Assembly (NCBI RefSeq): GCF_008014775.2
Contig: NZ_CP144914.1
Span: 1,860,001-1,924,000, forward strand
DNA length: 64,000 nt
Direction of reading: 5' to 3'
DNA from: Alkalicoccus halolimnae
GTDB lineage: Bacteria; Bacillota; Bacilli; Bacillales; Salisediminibacteriaceae
Shown here: in pieces, positions 53,767 to 63,538 of the stretch
Layout: each line of letters starts with the position of its first letter
How positions within the stretch are numbered: position 1 is the first letter of the stretch
Translations under genes and position numbers: made by a program
Notes under the pieces: model-generated
The model's database searches: none
What the model saw: the letters and a program-made list of their open reading frames with translations, nothing else
Told to the model about the DNA's origin: nothing

Positions 53767-55167
53767 TTAAATGAACTGGAAATAATAAAGACTGTAAAGG
53801 GCAGTACCGACACAGACAAAAGCAGCAGCTACAAAAGAGGCATTTTGTTTAATTACAGATAAAGGCGTGACATCCATCAGGCGGGAAGCCATCAGCACCT
53901 GACCTGAAAAAGGAGAAATCTGTGTGGCGATCGTCCAGGAAGAGACGAGCAGAAGTGCTGCGTATTCATGACTGATACCAAGAGACTCCGGGCTGAGAGA
54001 GCTGCCGATACCAATGATGATAATGATTGGATGGACCCCGACAAGAGCAAACATAAGCGTAACTAACATAATAATAAAGGAAAAGAGAAGAACGGAGCCG
54101 GATGTCCATACGGCAAGACTGTTGGAAATAACTTCTCCTGCAGCAGTGGAAGAAACTGCTGTCCCGAAAAATCCTGCAGCGATAAAAATAGCCATTTCAT
54201 TTTTCACCCGCAAAAATGAATGTCTGATGTCGGAAAACACATAAGACAAATAGCCGCCCATTTCCTTTTTCGCCAGGGCAAAAACGATAGGGAGAAAGAT
54301 AGCGAGCAGTGAAACGATGACAATCATAGAAGCATCTGCGTTGTAATAAAATAAGAAAGAAAGACTGACAAACAAAATACCAAATCGAATGAGAGGCAGA
54401 ATGGATACCTTGTGTTTTAGGGAACGCGAAGTATTTTCAATCGTGACATCGCCGGAAAAGTCAATCCGGCGAAGCCAGAGTGTGGAAAGGCCGGCAAAGA
54501 CGGCAGCAAGAAACAGGCCAAAAAAACCGATGGAAAACCAGGATATATCAAAAATAGCTACGACAAGCCCTATATTTACAAAATAAGGCGACCAGAGCAT
54601 ACAGCAGGCAAATCCTCTCATCAAATGAAGGGTGAGCTTCTTCTGATGAAAACTGCGGAAGCTTTCATCTGCAATCTGCCGTATAATAGCCATAGCGCCA
54701 AAGTTAAGAATAAATCCAATACAGAGCATTAAAGTAAAACTCAGCCGGTAGGGATGGTTGCCTGATTCTGCACTCTTTTCTGCTATGTAATGCTTGAGAG
54801 ATGTTAAATAGCCTGTGAAACTCATATAAGCTCCGACTAGTGGGATCATCAGAAAAAGAGATAGTACGTTTGTATTTGTACCAAACGCTTCGGTCATTTC
54901 CAGAGGGCTGATATTTTCCATTAAATATATAAAGAATGCACCTGCCGTTAACAGACTGATGATTAATTTATTCGATCGATTAATAAAAAAGAAAGCAGCA
55001 ATGAGCAGCGCAAGGGAAAGAATGCCGTAAATGAGTGATAACTGCATGGGGGTCACAGCCTCCAGCAGGAACAGTCCTGTAGTTGTATAAGCTGTAATAC
55101 CCAGCAGCAGCTGCAGCCGGTTTGACAGGGTGATCACCTCCTGAAGCGTATTTATTAATCGTACCAT
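53767..55167 (-). CDS. Polytopic membrane protein, permease-like, paralogue of the 56009 gene
   Basis: Up to 466 residues with about twelve predicted membrane helices. GFACCMLWSPYFVNIGLV near the middle and ALVGVHPIIIIIGIG near the end match, in place and pattern, FAVALCWSPMEILVAI and MIGIHPIATIAVL of the protein encoded at 56009. The general look is that of ArsB/CitM-type ion transporters, but I cannot name the family with confidence. The ATG at 55167 has no ribosome site, whereas a perfect AGGAGGTGATCACC precedes a CTG at 55128. The true start may therefore be that CTG. Confidence 0.7.
   Translation of the reverse strand: MVRLINTLQEVITLSNRLQLLLGITAYTTTGLFLLEAVTPMQLSLIYGILSLALLIAAFFFINRSNKLIISLLTAGAFFIYLMENISPLEMTEAFGTNTNVLSLFLMIPLVGAYMSFTGYLTSLKHYIAEKSAESGNHPYRLSFTLMLCIGFILNFGAMAIIRQIADESFRSFHQKKLTLHLMRGFACCMLWSPYFVNIGLVVAIFDISWFSIGFFGLFLAAVFAGLSTLWLRRIDFSGDVTIENTSRSLKHKVSILPLIRFGILFVSLSFLFYYNADASMIVIVSLLAIFLPIVFALAKKEMGGYLSYVFSDIRHSFLRVKNEMAIFIAAGFFGTAVSSTAAGEVISNSLAVWTSGSVLLFSFIIMLVTLMFALVGVHPIIIIIGIGSSLSPESLGISHEYAALLLVSSWTIATQISPFSGQVLMASRLMDVTPLSVIKQNASFVAAAFVCVGTALYSLYYFQFI
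55126..55146 (-). promoter_or_regulatory. Exceptionally strong ribosome binding site before a CTG codon
   Basis: On the minus strand AGGAGGTGATCACC is complementary to the 16S rRNA 3' end over its whole length and ends directly before CTG (55128-55126), eight bases from the AGGAGG core. No ATG, GTG or TTG sits at that distance in this frame. Confidence 0.55.
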
Positions 55168-55190
55168 ATAAAGGATGGAGGATGGTTTTT

Positions 55191-56012
55191 ATGAAACATA
55201 GAATTATTCTGATTACTGGAGCAGGAAGCGGCTTCGGCTTGTTGATGGCAGAACGGTTCCGCCGGAACTATACAGTGCTTGCAGCCGTAAAGAAAAAAGA
55301 GGATACAGTAAAGCTGAAAAAGTACGGACTTGATTTTGTGTATGAAATGGATATAACTGATGAATCGGCCAGAAAAAATATGCTGGCGGAAATTGAACAG
55401 AAATTCGGAAAGATTGATGTATTAGTTAATAACGCAGGCTTCTGTCAGGGAGGAGTGGCAGAAGCGCTTTCAGAAGCAGACTGGGAGGAGCAGATGAATG
55501 TCAACGTTGTCGGTACGGCAGCTCTGACGAAAGAAGCACTCCCGCTTTTGAAGCGGGGCAGAGAAGCAAAAATTATTCAAATGGGCAGTATAAGCGGAAG
55601 AATTGGATTTCCAGGTATCGGTGCATATGCGGCTTCCAAATTTGCTCTGCGCGGTCTCAGTCACTCTCTGCGTCTGGAACTTCTTCCTAAAGGGATTCAC
55701 GTAGTACATATGGAAATTGGCTCATTTAAAACTCCAATATGGAATAAAAGCCGTACCAGAGCCCGATTTTACAATGGAAACGATTATAAGAAACTTGAAG
55801 AAAGCCTGGAGCAGCATACGGAAAAAACAGCTTCTTCAGGGGATAAGCCGGTAAAAGTTATAAATAAAATTGAATCTGTCATTCATAAAAAGAAGCCGGC
55901 TTTTAATTATCGTACTGGAAAAGGAGTTATCTTTTTAACGGCCTGTGAAACATTTCTTCCTCATCGAGCCTTTGAAAAAATAATAATACGTCAGACTGGA
56001 GGAAAAATATGA
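55191..56012 (+). CDS. Short-chain dehydrogenase/reductase (classical SDR)
   Basis: 273 residues. ITGAGSGFG is the cofactor loop, NNAG (about 81-84) the structural motif, and YAASK the catalytic Tyr-x-x-x-Lys with the Ser in GSISGR. The start ATG 55191 has GGAGG nine bases upstream. The cofactor is probably NAD(P)H; the substrate is unknown. It is divergent from the 53767 gene and overlaps the following permease-like gene by 4 bases (ATGA). It is thus coupled to one of two paralogous membrane proteins. Confidence 0.85.
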   Translation: MKHRIILITGAGSGFGLLMAERFRRNYTVLAAVKKKEDTVKLKKYGLDFVYEMDITDESARKNMLAEIEQKFGKIDVLVNNAGFCQGGVAEALSEADWEEQMNVNVVGTAALTKEALPLLKRGREAKIIQMGSISGRIGFPGIGAYAASKFALRGLSHSLRLELLPKGIHVVHMEIGSFKTPIWNKSRTRARFYNGNDYKKLEESLEQHTEKTASSGDKPVKVINKIESVIHKKKPAFNYRTGKGVIFLTACETFLPHRAFEKIIIRQTGGKI

Positions 56013-57361
56013 TTCAGCGATCGTCCCATTATATACTGTTTTCATGGGTTATTTTGCTTTACCTGATCGAAATATTTTTTCCTGTGCCTTACATAAACGA
56101 CGTGCTTGCAGGAAGTACGATTGTTCTTTTTTTACTATCTTTCCCTTATGCTTCGACTCTCTTTAAAATTCTGGCAGCAGTTTTTACAACAGCCGGATTT
56201 TTCTTTATTTTTTTCTACAGTCTTCCTACAGGAGAACTGTATTTATATGTTAATGAAAATCTTTCGCTGCTCGCTCTTTTATTTATGCTGCCTTGGATGA
56301 ATAGTGTCGTCAGGGCGGGGAGGTATGATCGGAAGATAAATACGCTCCTCTCAGCGAACGTCAACGATCTTGGTAAATTATATCAGCGTGCATCGGTGAC
56401 CAGTTATATACTCGTAGCTTTTATCAATTTGTCAGCGCTGAGTCTCTCACAGGGCGTACTCAGGGATAATCTGCAGCGCTTTGACAGGAAGCTGCAGCAG
56501 AGTTTTATTGCACAGACGACGCTTCGTGCTTTTGCGGTTGCGTTGTGCTGGAGTCCGATGGAAATACTCGTAGCCATCAGCGTGGATGCTACGGGAGTCA
56601 GTTACTTTTCAATGCTGCCCTGGCTGATGCTTGTCTCTTTTTTAACATTGACAATCGATGGTTTTATAGGGAGGTACCGCTATCGGAAGACCGCTTACTC
56701 GCAGCAGAATAACGGTGGATCAGTAAAACAGATTCTAAAACCGATGGTCACTCTGTTTACAGCTCTGTCGCTGTTTCTCGCTTCCATTGTTATAATTGGC
56801 AATCTTTTTGGCTTCGATTTTATTCTGACAGTGACGCTCGTTATTTTCCCGTTTGCTTTTACTTGGGCAGTACTCGGCAGAAGGAGAAGGAGCTTTTTGT
56901 GGATTGGAGTGCCGCTCTGGAAAGAACGCAACAGCCATATGCAGAATTTTATTCTGCTGTTTGTCTCCCTTGCGTTCTTTTCCACGACGCTTAATGAAAC
57001 CCCGCTTCTGGAAATGGTTCAGGATCCTTTTCTGGCCATGGGGGAAACCCCCTGGATCGTTTTATTTATGATTCAGCTGACGTATCTGGCTATGAGCATG
57101 ATTGGAATTCATCCTATTGCAACCATCGCCGTTCTTATAGAAGCTGTTTCTCCTTTGTTCTCGATCGCTAATCCATTAAGTTTCAGTATTGTTTTCGTAA
57201 GCGGAGCACTCGCAACAGCTACCGTCGGTACATACGGAGTGACTGTTACGATGACGGCTATGAATACCCAGCAGAACCCATACCGGATTACGTGGATGAA
57301 CATGCCGTTTGCCCTCCTTTACGGTACAATAGGTACGATTACCGCTATTCTTCTTCTTTAA
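56009..57361 (+). CDS. Polytopic membrane protein, permease-like, paralogue of the 53767 gene
   Basis: 450 residues with about twelve predicted membrane helices. TLRAFAVALCWSPMEILVAISVD and MIGIHPIATIAVLIEAVSP align with the matching blocks of the divergent neighbour. Its start codon overlaps the SDR stop, with GGAGGAA upstream. Transport of a substrate processed by the SDR is a reasonable inference. I cannot assign the family by name. Confidence 0.7.
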   Translation: MIQRSSHYILFSWVILLYLIEIFFPVPYINDVLAGSTIVLFLLSFPYASTLFKILAAVFTTAGFFFIFFYSLPTGELYLYVNENLSLLALLFMLPWMNSVVRAGRYDRKINTLLSANVNDLGKLYQRASVTSYILVAFINLSALSLSQGVLRDNLQRFDRKLQQSFIAQTTLRAFAVALCWSPMEILVAISVDATGVSYFSMLPWLMLVSFLTLTIDGFIGRYRYRKTAYSQQNNGGSVKQILKPMVTLFTALSLFLASIVIIGNLFGFDFILTVTLVIFPFAFTWAVLGRRRRSFLWIGVPLWKERNSHMQNFILLFVSLAFFSTTLNETPLLEMVQDPFLAMGETPWIVLFMIQLTYLAMSMIGIHPIATIAVLIEAVSPLFSIANPLSFSIVFVSGALATATVGTYGVTVTMTAMNTQQNPYRITWMNMPFALLYGTIGTITAILLL

Positions 57362-57507
57362 CAGTATTATCATCAAGGTACTAATATCTTAGTTTATTTT
57401 TATTACGAAAAAACATTGCTTTTAACTGTCTGATCTGTGGAAGAGTATAAGCGTCTACGGCCGTTCTCATAACAACATTTGTATAAATTAAAAAGAAGTA
57501 TATTAAA

Positions 57508-58146
57508 ATGAAAGCATGTATATTTGATCTGGATGGAGTAATTGCGGACACTGTGGAGTTTCATTACCTGGCATCAAAAAAGACTGCAGATGTATTGGAT
57601 ATTACGTTCACGCGGAAAATGAATGAGCAGTGGCAGGGAAGAAGCAGAAAAGCTCTCATGGAGGCAATGCTCTTTCAATCTTCTGAAACAAAATATACGG
57701 AAGCAGAACTTGGTCGAATGAAAAACGATATTTACAGAACTTATATTAACTATCTCACCCCAGAGGATACACTGCCGGGCGCTGCAGAATTGATTTATGA
57801 TTTAAAAAATAACGGAGTTCCGCTTGCACTCGCTTCTTCGAGTTCCAATGCAGAATTTGTAATAAGGAAACTGGGTCTTTACAGCTCTTTTGACTATATT
57901 GTTCCTGTAGAGGACGTAAAGAACATGAAGCCGGATCCGGAAATTTTTCTGAGAGCAGCAGCATTTTTGAATATTTCTCCGAAGGACTGTGCAGGAATCG
58001 AAGACAGCGTGGCAGGGACAAAAGCAGTAAAACAGGCAGGGATGACAGCGGTCAGTGTCGGCAAAGATAATCCCGGAGGAGATATTCATGTCAGCAGTCT
58101 GCTGGAACTGAATTATTTTATACTTTGTGAAGCTGTAGAGCGATAA
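57508..58146 (+). CDS. pgmB: Beta-phosphoglucomutase-like HAD phosphatase
   Basis: 212 residues, subclass I HAD. IFDLDGVIADT has the nucleophile Asp7 and general acid Asp9, GRSRKALMEAM matches the substrate-Arg segment of beta-phosphoglucomutases, SSSS is the threonine/serine motif II and KPDPEIFLRAAAFL the Lys motif III, then GIEDSVAGTKA. It would interconvert beta-glucose 1- and 6-phosphate. No maltose or trehalose phosphorylase gene is nearby, so another sugar phosphate or a phosphatase role is possible. The ribosome site is weak (AAAAAGAAG). Confidence 0.72.
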   Translation: MKACIFDLDGVIADTVEFHYLASKKTADVLDITFTRKMNEQWQGRSRKALMEAMLFQSSETKYTEAELGRMKNDIYRTYINYLTPEDTLPGAAELIYDLKNNGVPLALASSSSNAEFVIRKLGLYSSFDYIVPVEDVKNMKPDPEIFLRAAAFLNISPKDCAGIEDSVAGTKAVKQAGMTAVSVGKDNPGGDIHVSSLLELNYFILCEAVER

Positions 58147-58207
58147 GCGGAAAAATGTAATAATAAAACTAATAAACTATTTTCAAGCGGTTGGAGGAAG
58201 ATAATCT

Positions 58208-61200
58208 ATGAGTGAACTATCGACAGTGGAATTAACTGTACAGGAACAGGAGCGTCTGCGGAAGATTGAAGATAAAAAAACGAGTGGTATTTTTGAAATT
58301 GCTTTCTGCGGTCATTTTTCAGCAGGGAAGTCGACGCTTTTGAATGCACTTGTCGGCGCGGAAGTTCTGCCTACAAGCCCTATCCCTACAAGTGCGAATA
58401 TTATTAAGATCACCAAAGGGGATTTCGGTTTAAAACTGATTGGACCAAATGGAAAACTGCTTCACAGTTATGAAGGGGAAATACCGTGGAGCGATATTAA
58501 ACAATGGGGGAAGGATGGAGAACAAATCAGTGAACTGCACATCCAGGCTCCTTTGTCTTTTCTATCAGAGAACGGAGTAATTGCGGACACTCCCGGTGTC
58601 GATTCTACTGATCCAACTCATGCGAGCGTTACGGCCGAACAGCTGTATTCCACCGATGCCATCGTTTACGTCATGGACTATAATCATGTTCAATCGGAAA
58701 CGAATCTGCATTTTCTGAAACAGCTCTCTGAATCCGGCAAACCGGTATTCATTGTTATTAACCAGGTTGATAAACATGAGGAGAAAGAGATGACAGCAGA
58801 GGATTTTCGAAGCCGGATTGATGAGGTATTTGAAGAATGGCATATTCACTATGCACAATTTTATTTTACTTCTATGAAAACACCGGATCATCCATTAAAT
58901 GAGTTTGATACTTTTAAAAAGAAAATGAAGGCGATATTAAAAGCAGGAAGTGCTTTTACCGACCCTTCCCAGCACGCCCTGAAAAGAGGGTTTTATGAAG
59001 CACTCGTTAACCGCCTGCGTAAGGAAAGAGAAACGAGCAGGGAAGAAGTACTTCAAAAAGCAGGAGAAGAGGGGTTTACTCAGCAGGAAGTAGAAGAAGT
59101 ATCTTCGGTTTATGAAAAGATCCGGGCAGCTTCCACATATGAAGAGCAGCTGGAAGACGATTATAAATCTGAGATGAAACGACTCTATGACAATGTGCAT
59201 CTTTTTCCTGCTGCTACTACAGAACTCGTGGAACGTTACGTAGAATCCAAGCAAAAACAGTTTAAAGTCGGGTTTGTTTTCTCAGGAAAGAAAACGAAAG
59301 AAGAGCAGCAGAAACGGCTTGATCAGCTGACAGTGGAAGTTAATGACAACTTGAAATCCCAGCTGATATATTTTGTAGAAGATTATTTTCGAAAAGTCCC
59401 TGTACACCAGCTTTCCAACGAACAGGCTTTTTTGGAAGCAATGAAAAATCTTAATATAACTATTACTCCGGAATGGATCGACAGTCACGTAACGACAAAA
59501 TCCATTAACCGTGAGTATATCTATACATTAACAAAACAGATGAACGAAAAAATCGTACGGGAAGTAAAAACCCGTGCTAACGAATTGTTACAGCTTTATA
59601 TTGAAGGTATGAAAGAGAGAAAAGCTGAAGAAGTTCAGAAACTTGAACAGAAGCGCAGCCAGTTTGGTAACCTCGAAACGTTTCACGAGCATTTAACCGC
59701 CCTTGACAGAGAGTTCCAAGAGTTATTAAAAGAAGCTGAACATTTCAAACCACGCGCCGGTTCAGTAAAGCCTCTTGAGGATATGCTCCGGGAGATTACG
59801 AGTGCCGAAGATATCGAGGAAGAAACCTTCTGGAAGGATATTACGTTTATACCTGAAGATGATGAAGAGCATCATGCTTCTGTCCCGGAGCATGCAGTAA
59901 GCGTTTCTATCGATGATGACGCTGTACAGCCATGGATAGAATCTGTTAAAGAATGGAAAGAAGATTTAAAGCACCATCCGCTCTTTATAGAAGAAGCAGC
60001 AGCTCTTGAGTCTACTGTTGATAATTTTGAAAAGTCCTCTTTCACAATTTCTTTATTCGGTGCGTTCAGCGCAGGTAAATCAAGTTTTGCCAATGCCCTT
60101 TTAGGAGCGGACATAATGCCGGTCTCCCCGCACCCAACAACTGCGACTGTGAATACTGTAAAGGAGCCGGGGGATGGTTTTTACCATGGAGAAGCGGTAG
60201 TCCATTTTAAAGACCGTACAAGGCTTTCAGAAGAAATTCATTCCGTAGGAAGGTCGCTTCGCCAGGAATTGGATATAGATAGTCTTCCGAAATGGAACTA
60301 CCGTTCTCTAACAAAGGTAACGAAACAGCAGAAATCGAGCATAGATTATTTGAAAATACTGCAGAAAACCCTCCGGGAGCGGCAGAATGTAATAGGGACG
60401 AAAGAAAAAACAAGCATAGATCAGCTTGCTCCCTATATTGCAGATGAAGAGACGGCATGTTTAATAGATAATGTGACAATGTATTATGACTGTCCATTGA
60501 CAAAGGAAGGAATCATTCTCGTTGATACGCCTGGAGTTAACTCCATACACGGCCGCCATACAAACGTGGCGTTTAAACAGCTGGAAATGTCTGATGCTAT
60601 TTTTTATCTGACTTATTATAATCACGCTTTCTCCAAGTCGGATCAGTACTTTCTGCAGCAGGTAAGTGCTGTAAACGAAAGTTTCGCAAATGATAAATTG
60701 TATTTTGTAATTAATGCAAGTGATCTTGCATCTACTGACAGAGAACTCCAGGAAGTGAAAGAGCATGTATCTACCCAGCTTTCCCAAAACGGCTTTGCCA
60801 ACCCTAGATTATTTCACGTATCAAGTAAACTTGCACTCAAAGAAGGTTCATCAGACAGCTCGTTTGCATCATTTGAAGCGCTTTTTTACAAACATATTTT
60901 AGGAGAACTTAAATTTCTCGGGCTGCAGCTTATACAAAAAGAGACAGACAAGCTTATTCACCAGCTCGATCATTATTATGCCTATATGCAGGAGGAAGAG
61001 ACAAATAAACAAAAAAAGCTTTCTGAGTTGAAATTGAAATTAAAGGAAGAAATCGCTAAGGCTGAAAAAAAATCCTTTCAATACGTGGAACGAGACGCTT
61101 TCCGGGAACTGGAACAGCTGTCCCTTTATTTACGAAAAAGAATGAGTTTTGTTCTGCATGATTATTTTCAGGAAGCGGTTAATGTTTCCGTACTGACTGC

Positions 61201-61777
61201 AGACAGCAGAAGAGACCTCCAACAGCAGCTGGAACAGGCTCTCACTGACTGGGCAGTGATGGGCGAACAATTTCTGCGTCAGGAATGGGAAGCAGTATCT
61301 ATTCGTCTTGACCACGCTATTCAGCGTCTGTTCCGAAAATGGTGTGAGAGCTACGAAGCAGATCTGCAGAACAGTCTTGGAGAATTTCAATTCCCGCGTC
61401 CGTCCTTTTCTCCGGCCATTCGAACTTCGTTAGGAGAAATATTGCTGCTGGAAAACATGGAAAGCTACAAACATTTCCTGAAAAATAAGCGGGAATTTTT
61501 TGAAGGCGGTCTCAGCAGGGAATTGAAAGATAGAGTCGTACAGGATGCAATGAAAAAAATTACAGCTGTATTAAAAGAAAAAGAAGATGAGGTTCAGAAG
61601 GTGCTGATTCCAGCTGTTCAGGGAATTACGGAAGCCACACGCGGTTCACTCATTCAGGCATTGGAAAGAGAGCAGCAAAAATATGAAGCGCTTATGAATA
61701 AAGCAGAAGGAGATTTTATTAAAGAAAAACTGCTTAAAACTGAAAATTTCCCGGAACAGCCGTTCCATAAGGCATAG
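58208..61777 (+). CDS. dynA: Double dynamin-like GTPase DynA (YpbR)
   Basis: 1189 residues, close to the 1193 of B. subtilis DynA, which is an internal fusion of two dynamin-like proteins. The first GTPase has GHFSAGKST (about 35-43) and VIADTPGVDS; the second, from about residue 610, has GAFSAGKSSFANALLGAD (about 617-634) and LVDTPGVNS. Helical stalk regions follow each. It tethers and fuses membranes and helps in membrane repair and phage defence in B. subtilis. GGAGGAA precedes the ATG. Single gene; a small membrane protein follows. Confidence 0.92.
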   Translation: MSELSTVELTVQEQERLRKIEDKKTSGIFEIAFCGHFSAGKSTLLNALVGAEVLPTSPIPTSANIIKITKGDFGLKLIGPNGKLLHSYEGEIPWSDIKQWGKDGEQISELHIQAPLSFLSENGVIADTPGVDSTDPTHASVTAEQLYSTDAIVYVMDYNHVQSETNLHFLKQLSESGKPVFIVINQVDKHEEKEMTAEDFRSRIDEVFEEWHIHYAQFYFTSMKTPDHPLNEFDTFKKKMKAILKAGSAFTDPSQHALKRGFYEALVNRLRKERETSREEVLQKAGEEGFTQQEVEEVSSVYEKIRAASTYEEQLEDDYKSEMKRLYDNVHLFPAATTELVERYVESKQKQFKVGFVFSGKKTKEEQQKRLDQLTVEVNDNLKSQLIYFVEDYFRKVPVHQLSNEQAFLEAMKNLNITITPEWIDSHVTTKSINREYIYTLTKQMNEKIVREVKTRANELLQLYIEGMKERKAEEVQKLEQKRSQFGNLETFHEHLTALDREFQELLKEAEHFKPRAGSVKPLEDMLREITSAEDIEEETFWKDITFIPEDDEEHHASVPEHAVSVSIDDDAVQPWIESVKEWKEDLKHHPLFIEEAAALESTVDNFEKSSFTISLFGAFSAGKSSFANALLGADIMPVSPHPTTATVNTVKEPGDGFYHGEAVVHFKDRTRLSEEIHSVGRSLRQELDIDSLPKWNYRSLTKVTKQQKSSIDYLKILQKTLRERQNVIGTKEKTSIDQLAPYIADEETACLIDNVTMYYDCPLTKEGIILVDTPGVNSIHGRHTNVAFKQLEMSDAIFYLTYYNHAFSKSDQYFLQQVSAVNESFANDKLYFVINASDLASTDRELQEVKEHVSTQLSQNGFANPRLFHVSSKLALKEGSSDSSFASFEALFYKHILGELKFLGLQLIQKETDKLIHQLDHYYAYMQEEETNKQKKLSELKLKLKEEIAKAEKKSFQYVERDAFRELEQLSLYLRKRMSFVLHDYFQEAVNVSVLTADSRRDLQQQLEQALTDWAVMGEQFLRQEWEAVSIRLDHAIQRLFRKWCESYEADLQNSLGEFQFPRPSFSPAIRTSLGEILLLENMESYKHFLKNKREFFEGGLSRELKDRVVQDAMKKITAVLKEKEDEVQKVLIPAVQGITEATRGSLIQALEREQQKYEALMNKAEGDFIKEKLLKTENFPEQPFHKA

Positions 61778-61832
61778 TCCTTTTTCTCAGCTTCTCTTTT
61801 GAATTATAATTAAGCTGGTGGTGGTATATTTA

Positions 61833-62039
61833 ATGAACATGACTCCGTATTTAATAATTGCCGGTATTATTTGTATCATTGCTCTTGTATTGACAATTGC
61901 AATTGGTATGAATCCGCAGGACGATAATTATAATAACGCTGATAAAACAAAAAAGCATTTTATTAATCTGACATTGATCTATGCAGTAGTATTTATTCCT
62001 GCTATTCTTATGATTTTTGTATATTTTATTATCCGCTGA
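61833..62039 (+). CDS. Small two-helix membrane protein (BshB3-like?)
   Basis: 68 residues with two hydrophobic segments (about 4-24 and 47-66) separated by a polar, Lys/Asn-rich loop. The start is uncertain: ATG 61833 follows a GGTGGTGG stretch, and ATG 61839 is also possible. It resembles small proteins labelled BshB3 in bacilli, but I hold that weakly. It lies between dynA and a HAD gene. Confidence 0.5.
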   Translation: MNMTPYLIIAGIICIIALVLTIAIGMNPQDDNYNNADKTKKHFINLTLIYAVVFIPAILMIFVYFIIR

Positions 62040-62060
62040 CAGGAATGGAAGGAGAAAACT

Positions 62061-62801
62061 ATGAACAGAAAGATTAAACTCGCTGTGCTCGATATGGATG
62101 GAACCCTGCTTTCAAACGAACATCAAATTTCCGTTCAGAACAAGCAGGCAGTTAAAAAAGCTTTACAAAACGGTGTGGAAGTAATTATTGCAACAGGGCG
62201 CTCCCTTCCTGCCGTCGATATGTTTGCTGAAGAACTTGAACTGAATGATTTTATTATTACAGGTAACGGCAGTGAAATATGGCATTTGCACGGACCGGAA
62301 CTGATCGAACGATCATCGCTTGAAAATGAAATGATTGAAATGATGTGGAAAATCAGAAATAAACACGGTGCCAATCATTGGGCGGCTTCCGTCGGGAAAG
62401 TCTGGAAGAGAGAGATGCCCGAGAATTTACATGAGCACGAATGGCTTAAATTCGGGTATGACCTGGACAGCGCGGAAATAAAGCAGGCAATTCTTGAAGA
62501 ACTTCAGCAGTATGAAGAACTGGAAATAAGCAATTCAAGCCCTCTTAACATTGAAGTGAATGCAAAAGGAGTGCATAAAGCTAAAGCGATAGAATCCGTT
62601 CTTCAACGAAAAAAGATTTCCTTTGAAGAGGTCATGACGATAGGTGACAGTCTGAACGACATGAGTATGATCAAAGCGGCCGGAACAGGCGTGGCTATGG
62701 GAAATGCTCAGCAGGAAGTGAAAGATGCTGCTGATCACGTTACTTCTTCAAACGTTGAACACGGCGTAGCAGAAGCTTTCCAGTATTTCCGGATTATTTA
62801 G
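62061..62801 (+). CDS. Cof-type HAD-IIB phosphatase
   Basis: 246 residues. LAVLDMDGTLLSN has the catalytic Asp11 and Asp13, VIIATGRSLPAV is motif II, and GDSLNDMSMIKAAGTGVAMGNA the C-terminal metal-binding part of the Cof subfamily. These enzymes dephosphorylate sugar phosphates or flavin/pyridoxal phosphates. The substrate is unknown. AAGGAGAA precedes the ATG, 21 bases after the small membrane protein. A terminator overlaps its stop. Confidence 0.85.
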   Translation: MNRKIKLAVLDMDGTLLSNEHQISVQNKQAVKKALQNGVEVIIATGRSLPAVDMFAEELELNDFIITGNGSEIWHLHGPELIERSSLENEMIEMMWKIRNKHGANHWAASVGKVWKREMPENLHEHEWLKFGYDLDSAEIKQAILEELQQYEELEISNSSPLNIEVNAKGVHKAKAIESVLQRKKISFEEVMTIGDSLNDMSMIKAAGTGVAMGNAQQEVKDAADHVTSSNVEHGVAEAFQYFRII

Positions 62802-62825
62802 CAGCAGAAATGCTGCTTTTTTTCT
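62800..62825 (+). terminator. Terminator of the Cof-type HAD gene
   Basis: AGCAGCA (62800-62806) pairs with TGCTGCT (62811-62817), 4-base loop, then T-run. Confidence 0.85.
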
Positions 62826-63023
62826 TTTAGAATTATCAAATAAACTGATAAGGATAAAAAATGACTCTGTCAGCTTTCATTCTTTTTATTAGTATAAAGC
62901 TGCACTACCGGTCTTCTGCGGCATAAATCTAAAACTGGATTACAAGAGCTGTGGATTCTTCTGTCCGCTTTCTTAATGAACTTGTAAACGCTTATAGTTT
63001 CTTCTGTCTTTAAAGCGCATAAC

Positions 63024-63048
63024 GTTTTAAAAATAAAGAAAAGGGTAT
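63024..63048 (+). promoter_or_regulatory. Sigma-B-type promoter of the DUF2231 gene
   Basis: GTTTTA (63024-63029), 13-base spacer, GGGTAT (63043-63048): 11 of 12 matches to GTTTAA-N12-14-GGGTAT. Confidence 0.65.
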
Positions 63049-63097
63049 ATACAAAACATAAACAATAGTTATTCAAACACTATACGAGGTGATGATT

Positions 63098-63520
63098 TTG
63101 TATTTAATTCCTGAGCCGCTGCATCCAGCCGTTGTCCATTTACCGATTGCGCTCTGGCTTGTAGGTTCTTTATTTTTACTTCTTTCTTTGTGGAAGCCGT
63201 GGTTCTTTGACAGAGCAGCTTTATGGATGACTGCCATTGGAACTTTTGGAGGCATTATATCTTACCAGACCGGTCCTTCAGCTGTTGGTACGGCAATTGA
63301 GATATATGGAGACTCTGTAGGAGAATTTCTAGGGATTCATCAGCAGTTTGCTTTTTATTCCCTTCTGACTTATATTGTTATTCTTGTACTTCAAATTGTT
63401 AATTTATTCACAAAAAACAAGTATATTCGTTGGATTATAGCTGTTTTAGGTATAGCTGGAGCCCTTCTTGTGTTTGCGACAGGTCATTTTGCGGGAAGAT
63501 TAATGTATGACGGGATATAA
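63098..63520 (+). CDS. DUF2231 family membrane protein
   Basis: 140 residues with four predicted membrane helices. IPEPLHPAVVHLPIALWLVG is the DUF2231 start, with His residues that may bind heme or metal, and FATGHFAGRLMYDG the end. The start TTG 63098 is preceded by GAGGTGAT; an ATG at 63092 is too near that site. The role is unknown. A sigma-B-type promoter upstream suggests a general-stress gene. The following DUF2203 gene is 18 bases on. Confidence 0.75.
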   Translation: MYLIPEPLHPAVVHLPIALWLVGSLFLLLSLWKPWFFDRAALWMTAIGTFGGIISYQTGPSAVGTAIEIYGDSVGEFLGIHQQFAFYSLLTYIVILVLQIVNLFTKNKYIRWIIAVLGIAGALLVFATGHFAGRLMYDGI

Positions 63521-63538
63521 TAGGGAAAGGAGGAATGG

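Noticed and set aside
62870..63076. 68-codon minus-strand open frame
   Set aside because: It covers the sigma-B-type promoter region of the DUF2231 gene, has poor composition and no site.
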